Positions 48,561-56,147 of a stretch of 64,000 nt of DNA are shown one piece after another. The stretch covers positions 1-64,000 of the forward strand of contig NZ_JACVBX010000016.1 of the NCBI RefSeq assembly GCF_014852585.1, in the 5' to 3' direction. Position numbers and translations under genes: made by a program. Each line of letters opens with the position of its first letter. The stretch's first letter is position 1. The notes under the pieces were generated by a model, which saw only the letters and a list, made by a program, of their open reading frames with translations, searched no databases and was not told the origin of the DNA. Source of the stretch: Pseudomonas sp. PDM18. GTDB lineage: Bacteria; Pseudomonadota; Gammaproteobacteria; Pseudomonadales; Pseudomonadaceae.

Positions 48561-49553
48561 TCAGCTGTGGAATTGGAATCCTTTCCCCATCCGCTGCGCC
48601 CGCTGGAAAGCCAGTCCGGCAATGGCGGTGTCCTGCGCGCCGGTGCCGGTGAGGTCGCAAAGGGTGACGTCTTCGGCACGGCGGCGGCCTGCGCGCTGCC
48701 CGGCGATGACCTGGCCCAGCTCGGCGAAATCGGCGTCCGGCCGCACGCAGCCAGCCTCCAGCGCATGGTGCAGCTCACCCAACACACAGGTCTGGCTGAG
48801 GCGGTCGGCGACATAGCAGTCCACCGCCGCCAGGGCGTCGGCGGCGATCTCGTTCTTGTGCTCGGCATCCGAGCCCATGGCGGTGATGTGCAGGCCGGGG
48901 CGCAGGTGTTTTTTCTGGATCAGCGGCTCGCGACTGGGCGTGCTGGTGATGGCGATATCGGCGCCTTCCAGCGCTTCGTCGATGCTGGCGCAGGCGCTGA
49001 CCTCAATGCCCAGGCTGGTGCTCAGCTCCTGCGCGCAGTGCCGCGCCTTGTCGATGTCCCGCGCCCAGACGCTGGCACCCTCGATGGGCCGCACCAGGCA
49101 CAGCGCCTTGAGCTGCAGCCGCGCCTGTTCGCCGGCGCCGATCAGCGCGACCTGGCGCGACTCCTCGCGGGCCAGCCACTTGGCTGCCACCGCGCCGGCG
49201 CACGCGGTGCGCACGGCGGTGAGGTAGCCGTTGTCCAGCAACAGCGCGTCGAGCAGGCCGGTGCGCGAGGAGAGCAGCATCATCATGCCGTTGAGACTGG
49301 GCAGGCCGAGCTTGGGGTTGTCGAAGAAACCAGGACTGACCTTGATGGCGAAGCGCGACAGGCCGGGCAGGTAGGCGGTCTTCACGTCGACTTCGCCGTT
49401 GTGCTCGGGCACGTCCAGGCGAAGGATCGGCGGCATTGCCACCGGCGCCGTGGCGAGCAGGCGGAAGGCCTGTTCGACAGCGTCGAGGCTCTCCCGGTCT
49501 ATCGCCACGCAGGCGCGCAAGTCGGCTTCGCTGAGCAGGGTGACGTCAGCCAT
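48561..49553 (-). CDS. eutC: EutC, ornithine cyclodeaminase-like hydroxyectoine catabolism protein
   Basis: A 330-residue member of the ornithine cyclodeaminase/mu-crystallin family. The Rossmann motif QVALIGAGEQARLQLKAL is central and the N-terminal part includes YLPGLSRFAIKVSPGFFDN. In ectoine clusters such a protein, EutC, acts with EutA and EutB to convert 5-hydroxyectoine towards ectoine. The start overlaps the eutB stop by 8 bp. The family also contains alanine and lysine dehydrogenases/cyclodeaminases, so the eutC name depends on context. Confidence 0.88.
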   Translation of the reverse strand: MADVTLLSEADLRACVAIDRESLDAVEQAFRLLATAPVAMPPILRLDVPEHNGEVDVKTAYLPGLSRFAIKVSPGFFDNPKLGLPSLNGMMMLLSSRTGLLDALLLDNGYLTAVRTACAGAVAAKWLAREESRQVALIGAGEQARLQLKALCLVRPIEGASVWARDIDKARHCAQELSTSLGIEVSACASIDEALEGADIAITSTPSREPLIQKKHLRPGLHITAMGSDAEHKNEIAADALAAVDCYVADRLSQTCVLGELHHALEAGCVRPDADFAELGQVIAGQRAGRRRAEDVTLCDLTGTGAQDTAIAGLAFQRAQRMGKGFQFHS

Positions 49554-50520
49554 GGGCGGATTCCTCGAGGATCTGCTGGTGTTGTTCGATGGCGATGTTG
49601 CGGCCGCTGACGATCACCACCACCGGGCCGACCGGGGTGATCAGGCCGTCCAGCAGGGCGGCGATGCCGACGGCGGCGGCGCCTTCCACCACCTGCCGTT
49701 CCTCGCGGTAGGCGTGGCGGATGCCGGCGGCGATGGAGAGCTCGTCGAGCAGGTGCAACTGGTCGCAGTAGTCGCGGACAAGGGCGAAGGTGTAGCGGTT
49801 GTCCAGGCCGATGCCGCCGCCGAGGGAGTCGGCCAGGGTCGGCAGTTCCTCCACTTCCACCGGGCGTCCGGCGGCGAGGCTGGCGGCCATGGCGGCGCCA
49901 CGGCGCATGCTGATGCCGTGGACGCGGATAGTCGGGTCGACGTGCTTGAGCGCCAGCGCCACGCCGCCGAACAGCCCGCCACCGGAGAGCGGCACCAGCA
50001 CCTGGCGCACGTCCGGCAGCTGTTCGAGGATTTCCAGACCGAGGGTGCCCTGGCCGGCGATGATTTGCGGGTGGTCGAAGGGCGGCAGCAGCGTCGCGCC
50101 CTGCTCGCGGGCAATCCGCTCGGCTTCGGCCTGGGCGTCGTCCTGGCTGTGGCCGACGATGCGCACCTCGGCGCCCAGCTCGCGGATCGCCTGGACCTTG
50201 TTCGCCGGCACCAATTGGGACAGACAGATGGTGGCGTGCACGCCAAGCACCCGCGCGGCATGGGCCAGCGCCCGGCCGTGGTTGCCGGTGGAGGCGGCGA
50301 CGACGCCCCTGGCCTTCTGCTCGTCATCGAGCTGGGCAATCGCATTGCTCGCGCCGCGCAGCTTGAAGCTGCCGGTGATCTGCTGCGATTCGAGCTTTAG
50401 GTACACCGGCGCGCCGAGCAGGCGCGACAGGCTGGGCGAATGCTCCAGCGGCGTCTGCCGCACCAGGCCCTGGATGCGCTGGCGTGCTCGGTACAGCTCG
50501 ACGGGGGAAATCGGCTCCAT
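49546..50520 (-). CDS. eutB: EutB, threonine dehydratase-like hydroxyectoine catabolism protein
   Basis: A 324-residue fold-II PLP enzyme. The PLP lysine is in QQITGSFKLRGA (Lys53), ASTGNHGRALAHAARVLG is the substrate loop and VPLSGGGLFGGVALA the phosphate loop. There is no ACT domain, so it is the catabolic or biosynthetic-like short form. In ectoine clusters this is EutB, proposed to remove water from 5-hydroxyectoine. It is the first gene of the minus-strand unit eutB-eutC-doeA-doeB-doeX and has a CTAG-centred dyad about 60 bp upstream. Confidence 0.88.
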   Translation of the reverse strand: MEPISPVELYRARQRIQGLVRQTPLEHSPSLSRLLGAPVYLKLESQQITGSFKLRGASNAIAQLDDEQKARGVVAASTGNHGRALAHAARVLGVHATICLSQLVPANKVQAIRELGAEVRIVGHSQDDAQAEAERIAREQGATLLPPFDHPQIIAGQGTLGLEILEQLPDVRQVLVPLSGGGLFGGVALALKHVDPTIRVHGISMRRGAAMAASLAAGRPVEVEELPTLADSLGGGIGLDNRYTFALVRDYCDQLHLLDELSIAAGIRHAYREERQVVEGAAAVGIAALLDGLITPVGPVVVIVSGRNIAIEQHQQILEESAHG

Positions 50521-50580
50521 CTCGGCCTCCGGGGGAATGCAGTGGGGCCGAGTGTAGGGGCGAGAAATTGTCGCGATGAA

Positions 50581-50597
50581 TGTACTAGGACGATGTA
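50581..50597 (-). promoter_or_regulatory. candidate EnuR operator upstream of eutB
   Basis: On the minus strand the sequence ATCGTCCTAGTACATT matches 13 of 16 positions of ATTGTCCTAGTGCAAT found upstream of enuR. It lies about 60 bp upstream of the eutB start. Assignment to EnuR is inference. Confidence 0.45.
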
Positions 50598-50617
50598 GTT
50601 CGCGGAGGTGATTTTTC

Positions 50618-50642
50618 GTAGGAGCGAGCTTGCTCCTGCAGG
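50618..50642. repeat. single REP half upstream of eutB
   Basis: GTAGGAGCGAGCTTGCTCCT followed by GCAG; lies between the eutB promoter region and the following GCATAAC repeat. Confidence 0.75.
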
Positions 50643-50653
50643 GCTGCAGGCGG

Positions 50654-50729
50654 TAGGGCGCATAACCTGGAACAGGTTATCCGCCGCGCTCGTCACGGCG
50701 GATAACGCTGGCGCGTTATGCGCCCTACG
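50654..50729. repeat. palindromic repeat of the GCATAAC/GGCGGATAAC family
   Basis: Outer arms TAGGGCGCATAAC and GTTATGCGCCCTA, inner arms GTTATCCGCC and GGCGGATAAC. It is the most symmetric of the three copies in the window and ends about 28 bp from the enuR stop. Confidence 0.85.
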
Positions 50730-50756
50730 GCCACAAGTGCGGGCCCGGCGTAGGGC

Positions 50757-52151
50757 TTAGAAATCGTGGATCTTCGGGTACTGCCCGAAAAGTTCGCGCA
50801 TGTCTTCCAGGGCGCTGGCCATACGTTCGTCGCTGCATTCGGCGCCCATGCACAGCCGCACCGCGCGCGGCCGGGGCGTGCCGCGCACCATGAACGGATC
50901 GGGCGGCGTCACGGCAATGTGTCGATGACGCAGCTCGCGCACCAGGCTGTCCAGTTCCCAGTGTTCGGGGATGCCGATCCAGGCACTCAGCGAATGCGGA
51001 TCGCAACCGCGCAGGTGGTCGCCGAGGTATTCGCGCACCAGCCCCTGGCGCTTCTCCAGCACACGGCGCTGCAGGCCGATCAACGCGGCGGCGTTGCCGT
51101 TGTGGATCCAGCGTGCCGCCACTTCCGCCAGCAGCGGCGTGCCCATCCAGCTGTTCACCCGCAGGATGCTCTCGGTACGCAGCGCCAGCCGTCGCGGCAT
51201 GGCCAGGTAGCCGATGCGCAGGCCGGTAAGCACGCTCTTGGTGAAGCTGGTGCAGTAGAACGACAGGTCCGGTAGGTAATGGCTGAGCGGCGGCGGGCGG
51301 CGCTCGCCGAGCAGCGGGCCGTAGACGTCGTCCTCGATCACATACACGCCATAGCGCTGGGCGATAGCGGCGATCTCGCGGCGGCGCGTATCGGGCATCA
51401 GGCAGGAGGTCGGATTGTTCAGGTTGGGCGTGCACACCAGCGCGGTGATGCGCTCGTTGGCGCAGAGGTCCTCGAAATGCTCGGGATCGATGCCTTCCTT
51501 GTCGATCTCCACGCCCTTGAGGGTGAAGCCGAGCACCTGGGAATTGCCGATCACACCGTGGTCGGTGAGCTGCTCGCAGAGCACCACGTCGTCCGGCCCG
51601 GCGAGAGAGGCGAGGGCAAGGAAGATGCCGTGGGCCGCGCCGTTGGTGATCAGCACGTCGTCGCGCTCGCGCTTGAGGCCCAGTTGCGCCAGCCATTTCA
51701 CCCCGGCGTCGCGGTGCGTATCGAAGCCGGCGACCGGGCGGCAGGCCCGCATCCACGGCTGGTCGGTTTCCTGCGCCAGCTCACGGCAGCTGTCCTGCCA
51801 CAGGCGGTCGTGCTCGCGGGTGTGGACGATGCTGGCGATGGAGAAATCCACCAGCGCGCGCTCGGGGTGGTCGACCATGTAGTGGGCCATGCCCTCGGTC
51901 ATCCGCCGCGTGACGAAGCTGCCGCGGCCGACCTCGCATCGCACCAGGCCCTGGCGCTCCAGTTCCTTGTAGGCGTTGGTCACGGTTTGCACGCTGATGC
52001 CCAGGCCATCCGCGACGTGGCGCTGCGGCGGCAGGCGCTGCCCGTCGCTCAGGCGACCTTGCTCGATGTCGCCGGCAATGGCCTGCACCAGGGTCTTGTA
52101 CTTGGATTCGCCGACCCGCAGGTCGGCCAGGGCGCGACGCCAGGCTTCCAT
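50757..52151 (-). CDS. enuR: MocR/GntR-type regulator of ectoine catabolism
   Basis: A 464-residue MocR-type protein. The N-terminal GntR winged helix (about residues 15-80: KYKTLVQAIAGDIEQGRLSDGQRLPPQRHVADGLGISVQTVTNAYKELERQGLV) is fused to a fold-I aminotransferase-like domain. The PLP-binding lysine is in TSFTKSVLTGLRIGY (Lys305). EnuR of Ruegeria binds alpha-acetyl-diaminobutyrate or diaminobutyrate through its PLP and is released from DNA to induce uptake and catabolic genes. Here it is divergent from ehuBCDA and upstream of the eut/doe genes. A CTAG-centred palindrome lies 57 bp upstream of its own start. Confidence 0.92.
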   Translation of the reverse strand: MEAWRRALADLRVGESKYKTLVQAIAGDIEQGRLSDGQRLPPQRHVADGLGISVQTVTNAYKELERQGLVRCEVGRGSFVTRRMTEGMAHYMVDHPERALVDFSIASIVHTREHDRLWQDSCRELAQETDQPWMRACRPVAGFDTHRDAGVKWLAQLGLKRERDDVLITNGAAHGIFLALASLAGPDDVVLCEQLTDHGVIGNSQVLGFTLKGVEIDKEGIDPEHFEDLCANERITALVCTPNLNNPTSCLMPDTRRREIAAIAQRYGVYVIEDDVYGPLLGERRPPPLSHYLPDLSFYCTSFTKSVLTGLRIGYLAMPRRLALRTESILRVNSWMGTPLLAEVAARWIHNGNAAALIGLQRRVLEKRQGLVREYLGDHLRGCDPHSLSAWIGIPEHWELDSLVRELRHRHIAVTPPDPFMVRGTPRPRAVRLCMGAECSDERMASALEDMRELFGQYPKIHDF

Positions 52152-52582
52152 CTTCAGCGCTCCGTCTGGTCAGGGGGCCAGAGTGACGGACGCGCACACC
52201 GGCGGCAATTGTCCTAGTGCAATGTCGACCGTTCCGCCCCTTTTGTATGCTCGGGCGCAGGACATATAGCCGCGCACCTGTCAGTACATCGGGCAGCACA
52301 TCGGGCCGCATTGTCAGGCCCGCGCAGAAAAAACCCTCGGCTGCGTTCGTCGCGACGGTGGCTTTTTCCCGCCGCGGGGTTGTCGATCAGGAACAGCCGC
52401 AAGGTCCCCCGGCTTAGTCTGGCGTCGAGCTTGTCGCCGTCGCCATCGACAGCGGCGCAAGAACTTCGGAAGGCCCCACCCAGGGCCCGACCTACAAGAA
52501 CAACAGTCGTACGACATTGCTACCTGCCATCCATCGCCGCGCGCCAACCGCGTTCGGCAAGAGAAGATCAGGAGATCCGAAG
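52152..52582. other. 431-bp enuR-ehuB divergent control region
   Basis: No gene is seen. It contains the dyad ATTGTCCTAGTGCAAT at 52208-52223, further ATTGTC-type half-sites (for example near 52310), and the ehuB ribosome site GGAGAT just before 52583. It probably holds promoters for both enuR and the ehu operon, with a leader of up to about 350 bp for ehuB. Confidence 0.6.
52208..52223. promoter_or_regulatory. candidate EnuR operator in the enuR-ehuB region
   Basis: ATTG-TC-CTAG-TG-CAAT is a perfect dyad apart from the two central-flanking dinucleotides. It lies 57 bp upstream of enuR. A related site lies at the same distance upstream of eutB. Confidence 0.5.
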
Positions 52583-53437
52583 ATGAGTACCGCCCCTGTT
52601 TTCCTGCGCCGCCTGAGTCTTGCCTGCACCCTGCTGGCCTGCGCTGTAGCCAGCGCCGGCAGCTACGCCGAAACCACCCTGGAACGCATCAAGAGCACCG
52701 GCACCGTGCGCATCGGCTACGCCAACGAAGCGCCGTTCGCCTACACCGAGACCTCCGGCAAGGTCACCGGTGAATCCCCGGAAATCGCCACGCAGATCTT
52801 CACGAAAATGGGTGTGAAGAAGATCGAACCGGTGCTGACCGAATGGGGCGCGCTGATCCCCGGCCTGCGTGCCGGGCGTTTCGACGTCATCGCCGCCGGC
52901 ATGTACATCACCCCGCCGCGCTGCCAGCAGGTGATCTTCACCGACCCGCACTACCAGATTCCCGATTCGCTGCTGGTGAAGAAGGGCAACCCGAAGAACC
53001 TGCACAGCTACGCCGACGTGAAGAACAACCCGGACGTGAAGCTGGCGATCATGTCCGGCACCGCCGAGCTGGGTTACGCCCGCGCGGAAGGTGTGGCGGA
53101 AGAGCAGATCGTCCAGGTGCCCGACACCACCGCGCAGCTGCAGGCCGTGCGCGCCGGCCGCGCCGACGCCAGCGTCGGCACCGCGCTGACCATGAAGGGC
53201 CTCGCGGCGAAAGGCGGCGACTCGGTGGAAGCCATCACCGACTTCAAGGACGACCCGTCGCACATCGGTTACGGCGCCCTTGCCTTCCGCCCGGATGACA
53301 AGGACCTGCGCGATGCCGTCAACGCCCAGCTCAAGCAGTGGCTGGGCGGCGCCGAGCACCTGGCGACGGTCAAGCCGTTCGGCTTCGACAAGTCCAACGT
53401 CACCGACAAGACCGCCGCCGAACTCTGCAAACAGTGA
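52583..53437 (+). CDS. ehuB: ectoine/hydroxyectoine ABC transporter substrate-binding protein
   Basis: A 284-residue periplasmic binding protein of the SBP_bac_3 (polar amino acid) family. The signal peptide ends near GSYAET. TVRIGYANEAPFAYTE, EWGALIPGLRAGRFDVIAAGMYITPPRC and the C-terminal LATVKPFGFDKSNVTDKTAAELC match the EhuB pattern I know. Phe and Tyr residues in the APFAYTE and MYITPPRC stretches would form the ligand cage. It is the first gene of ehuBCDA, divergent from enuR. Confidence 0.92.
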   Translation: MSTAPVFLRRLSLACTLLACAVASAGSYAETTLERIKSTGTVRIGYANEAPFAYTETSGKVTGESPEIATQIFTKMGVKKIEPVLTEWGALIPGLRAGRFDVIAAGMYITPPRCQQVIFTDPHYQIPDSLLVKKGNPKNLHSYADVKNNPDVKLAIMSGTAELGYARAEGVAEEQIVQVPDTTAQLQAVRAGRADASVGTALTMKGLAAKGGDSVEAITDFKDDPSHIGYGALAFRPDDKDLRDAVNAQLKQWLGGAEHLATVKPFGFDKSNVTDKTAAELCKQ

Positions 53438-53514
53438 CCGTGCGGGGCGCGTCGCTGGCATAGGGCGCGCCTGCCCGGCCGTTTGGTCGAACCTGTCGCA
53501 ACGGGATACGTACC

Positions 53515-54171
53515 ATGGGTGAATTGCTTCCTCTGCTGCTGGAGGGCGCCTGGATCACCGTCCAGGTGACCGTCTTCGGCTCCCTGCTGGCGGTCGCCGC
53601 CGCCATCATCGCCGCACTCGGCCGGCTCTCGCCGTGGCCGGCGGTGCGCTGGGTGTCCATCGCCTACATCGAGCTGTTCCGCGGCACCTCGTTGCTGGTG
53701 CAGCTGTTCTGGCTGTACTTCGTACTGCCGCTGCCGCCGTTTAACCTGGAAATGAGCGCCTACAGCGTGGCGATCATCGGCCTGGGACTGCACATCGGCG
53801 CCTACGGCGCGGAAGTGATGCGCGGCGCCATCGGCTCGGTGCCCAAGGGGCAGTACGAAGCCTCGCTGGCGCTGAACATGACGCCCTTCACGCGCTTTCG
53901 CCGGATCATCCTGCCGCAGGCCCTGCTCTGCGCTATCCCGCCGGGCACCAACCTGCTGATCGAGCTGCTGAAGAACACCTCACTGGTGTCGCTGATCACC
54001 CTCTCGGACCTGACCTTCCGCGCCCGCCAGCTGGACCAGGCGACCTTCGAGACCATGAAGATCTTCCTGCTCACCCTGGTGCTGTACTTCGTAATGGCCC
54101 AGGTCATCGTCTTCCTCATGCGCCGCCTCGAACGCTGGCTGGGGCACGGCCGAATCCGCGGAGGCCTGTAA
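53515..54171 (+). CDS. ehuC: ectoine/hydroxyectoine ABC transporter permease EhuC
   Basis: A 218-residue HisMQ-type inner-membrane permease with about five transmembrane segments. It has the N-terminal EGAWITVQVTVFGSLLAVAAAIIAALGRLS and the EAA loop EASLALNMTPFTRFRRIILPQA for contact with the ATPase. It overlaps ehuD by one base (TAATG). With EhuD it forms the membrane channel. A 77-bp gap after ehuB may hold a processing site that lets the binding protein be made in excess. Confidence 0.93.
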   Translation: MGELLPLLLEGAWITVQVTVFGSLLAVAAAIIAALGRLSPWPAVRWVSIAYIELFRGTSLLVQLFWLYFVLPLPPFNLEMSAYSVAIIGLGLHIGAYGAEVMRGAIGSVPKGQYEASLALNMTPFTRFRRIILPQALLCAIPPGTNLLIELLKNTSLVSLITLSDLTFRARQLDQATFETMKIFLLTLVLYFVMAQVIVFLMRRLERWLGHGRIRGGL

Positions 54172-54827
54172 TGAAATTCTTCGACTGGGACTTCGCCTGG
54201 CAGATTCTCCCGCAGCTGCTGCACGCCTCGCTGCGGACCATCGCCATCACCCTGGTGGGCTTCGCCCTGGCCGTGGTGTTCGGCCTGCTCTTCGCCATCG
54301 CCCGGCGCAGCCGGCACATCTGGCTGTCGTGGCCGGCGGCCTGGCTGATCGAATTCATCCGCAGCACGCCCTTGCTGATCCAGGTGTACTTCCTGTTCTA
54401 CGTGCTGCCGACCTACGGGCTGAGCATGACCGCCCTGGTGGCCGGCACCCTCGGCATCGCCCTGCACTACGCCTGTTATACCGCCGAGGTGTACCGCGCC
54501 GGCCTGGAAGCGGTGCCGCGCGGGCAGTGGGAGGCGGTCACCGCGCTGAACTTCTCGCCGTTCAAGGCCTACCGCGAAGTGATCCTGCCCCAGGCGATCC
54601 GCCCGGTGCTGCCGGCGCTGGGCAACTACCTGATCGCCATGTTCAAGGACACCCCGGTGCTCTCGGCGATCACCGTGGTGGAAATCATGCAGCAGGCGAA
54701 GAACATCGGCTCCGACAGCTTCCGCTACCTGGAACCGATCACCCTGGTCGGGGTGTTCTTCCTGCTGATCTCCATCGGCCTGGCGGGCGTCGTGCGCCAG
54801 GTGGAAAAACGCACGGCGCTGCCATGA
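54171..54827 (+). CDS. ehuD: ectoine/hydroxyectoine ABC transporter permease EhuD
   Basis: A 218-residue HisMQ-type permease and partner of EhuC. HASLRTITLVGFALAVVFGLLFAIARRS is a transmembrane segment near the N terminus; residues 69-75 area (EFIRSTPLLIQVYFLFYVLP) and the EAA loop EAVTALNFSPFKAYREVILPQAIRPVLPALGN are typical. It overlaps ehuC by 1 bp at its start and the alternative ehuA start by 4 bp at its end, so the three are tightly coupled. Confidence 0.92.
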   Translation: MKFFDWDFAWQILPQLLHASLRTIAITLVGFALAVVFGLLFAIARRSRHIWLSWPAAWLIEFIRSTPLLIQVYFLFYVLPTYGLSMTALVAGTLGIALHYACYTAEVYRAGLEAVPRGQWEAVTALNFSPFKAYREVILPQAIRPVLPALGNYLIAMFKDTPVLSAITVVEIMQQAKNIGSDSFRYLEPITLVGVFFLLISIGLAGVVRQVEKRTALP

Positions 54828-54850
54828 CCGACTCTTCTGGAGGTACTCCG

Positions 54851-55696
54851 ATGTCCGTTCACTCCCTTCAAGCCGCCCCTCGCGCTTCGAGCCAGGATGC
54901 CCCGGCCGCACGCGCCGAGACGGCCCAGCCGATGGTCAGCTTCCGCAACGTGTGCAAGAGCTATGGCAGCTTCAGCGTGCTCAAGGACCTCAATCTGGAG
55001 GTGAAGGCCCACGAGAAGGTCGCCATCATCGGCCCCAGCGGCTCGGGCAAATCCACCCTGCTGCGCGCGCTGATGACCCTGGAGACCATCGACAGCGGCC
55101 TGATCGAAGTCGATGGCGAACCCCTGACCCACCTCAAGCGCAACGCGGCGCTGGTACGCGCGCCGGAAAGTCACGTACGCAAAGTGCGCAGCAAGATCGG
55201 CATGGTGTTCCAGAGCTTCAACCTGTTCCCACACATGAGCGCGCTGCGCAACGTGATGGAAGCGCCGGTACAGGTGCTCGGCATGCGCCGTGACGAGGCC
55301 CGCGAGCGGGCGGTGGAGCTACTGGAGATGGTCGGCCTGGGCAACAAGCTCGACCACTACCCGTCGCAGCTTTCCGGCGGCCAGCAGCAGCGCGTGGCGA
55401 TTGCCCGTGCGCTGGCGATGCGGCCCAAGGTGATGCTGTTCGACGAGGTGACGTCGGCGCTGGACCCGGAGCTGTGCGGCGAGGTGCTCAACGTGGTGCG
55501 CAAGCTCGGTGCCGAGCACAACCTGACCATGCTCATGGTCACCCACCAGATGGGCTTCGCCCGCGAGTTCGCCGACCGCGTGTGCTTCTTCCACCAGGGC
55601 AGCATCCTGGAGCAGGGCAGCCCGCAGCAGTTCTTCGGCCACCCGCAGCATGAGCGGACGCGGGCCTTCCTGAGTGCTGTGAACGAGGCGAATTGA
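54851..55696 (+). CDS. ehuA: ectoine/hydroxyectoine ABC transporter ATP-binding protein EhuA
   Basis: A 281-residue ABC ATPase. Walker A is IIGPSGSGKSTLL (about residues 60-72), the signature is LSGGQQQRVAIARAL and Walker B is VMLFDEVTSALDPE, followed by the H-loop VTHQMGFA. It energises the EhuBCD importer. ATG 54851 was chosen because a near-perfect GGAGGT lies 6 bp upstream; an in-frame ATG at 54824 overlapping ehuD is possible. The 30-residue N-terminal extension before FRNVCKSYG is Ala-rich and longer than usual. Confidence 0.94.
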   Translation: MSVHSLQAAPRASSQDAPAARAETAQPMVSFRNVCKSYGSFSVLKDLNLEVKAHEKVAIIGPSGSGKSTLLRALMTLETIDSGLIEVDGEPLTHLKRNAALVRAPESHVRKVRSKIGMVFQSFNLFPHMSALRNVMEAPVQVLGMRRDEARERAVELLEMVGLGNKLDHYPSQLSGGQQQRVAIARALAMRPKVMLFDEVTSALDPELCGEVLNVVRKLGAEHNLTMLMVTHQMGFAREFADRVCFFHQGSILEQGSPQQFFGHPQHERTRAFLSAVNEAN

Positions 55697-55710
55697 TCGG
55701 CTGGGGCTCT

Positions 55711-55797
55711 TCGTAGGACCGAGGGGGGCGCCTAGCCCTTGCTCGCGAACAAACTCCGCTGCGGGGCTCGGGTTCGCGAGCAAGCTCGCTCCTACAG
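55711..55797. repeat. REP pair, left half a variant with an insertion
   Basis: Left half GTAGGACCGAGGGGGGCGCC then TAGCCCTTGCTCGCGAAC, i.e. the same inserted block as at 48439-48531 in inverse orientation. Right half GTTCGCGAGCAAGCTCGCTC. It marks the right edge of the ectoine cluster, as another REP pair marks the left. Confidence 0.88.
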
Positions 55798-55823
55798 AAA
55801 AGCAGTTCGCAGTGCAGCGGAGA

Positions 55824-56090
55824 TCAGGCGTTGCCGACGAAGCGGAAGCCCGCGCCCTCGGCGTCGGTGCGCATCACCTCCATCTCCAGGATCGGCGCAT
55901 CGAAGGGCATGTCCTGCACCTGGCCGGTCACGCGGGTGCCGGCCGGCAGCGCGGCGAGCACTTCATGACGAACGTAGACGCCGCCGTCGGACAGATCACG
56001 GGTATGGCCGAACACATCACCGAAGCTGGCATGGCTGATCTTGATCCGGCACTTCATCGGGGTACGCGGGTACTGCCTTTGGTTCGACAT
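55824..56090 (-). CDS. PilZ domain protein
   Basis: An 88-residue single-domain PilZ protein. The c-di-GMP-binding motifs are intact: R-x-x-x-R in NQRQYPRTP and D-x-S-x-x-G in RDLSDGGVYVRHE. It is the positional counterpart of P. aeruginosa PA0012. It should act as a small c-di-GMP receptor or adaptor; the output partner is not encoded next to it. The start at MSNQRQ was preferred over an ATG three codons upstream because it is the family-like start. Confidence 0.92.
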   Translation of the reverse strand: MSNQRQYPRTPMKCRIKISHASFGDVFGHTRDLSDGGVYVRHEVLAALPAGTRVTGQVQDMPFDAPILEMEVMRTDAEGAGFRFVGNA

Positions 56091-56147
56091 GAATGGCATC
56101 CGTCCTGAATGTCAGCGCACTAATGGGCCTGAAACCTATGGGTCAGG

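Noticed and set aside
54824-54850. Earlier ATG for ehuA overlapping ehuD
   Set aside because: In frame and possible, but the ATG at 54851 has a far better Shine-Dalgarno sequence at ideal spacing.
41661-55797. Repeated palindromes considered as a CRISPR array
   Set aside because: Copies are scattered kilobases apart between genes, paired and inverted, without regularly sized spacers or cas genes; they are REP elements.
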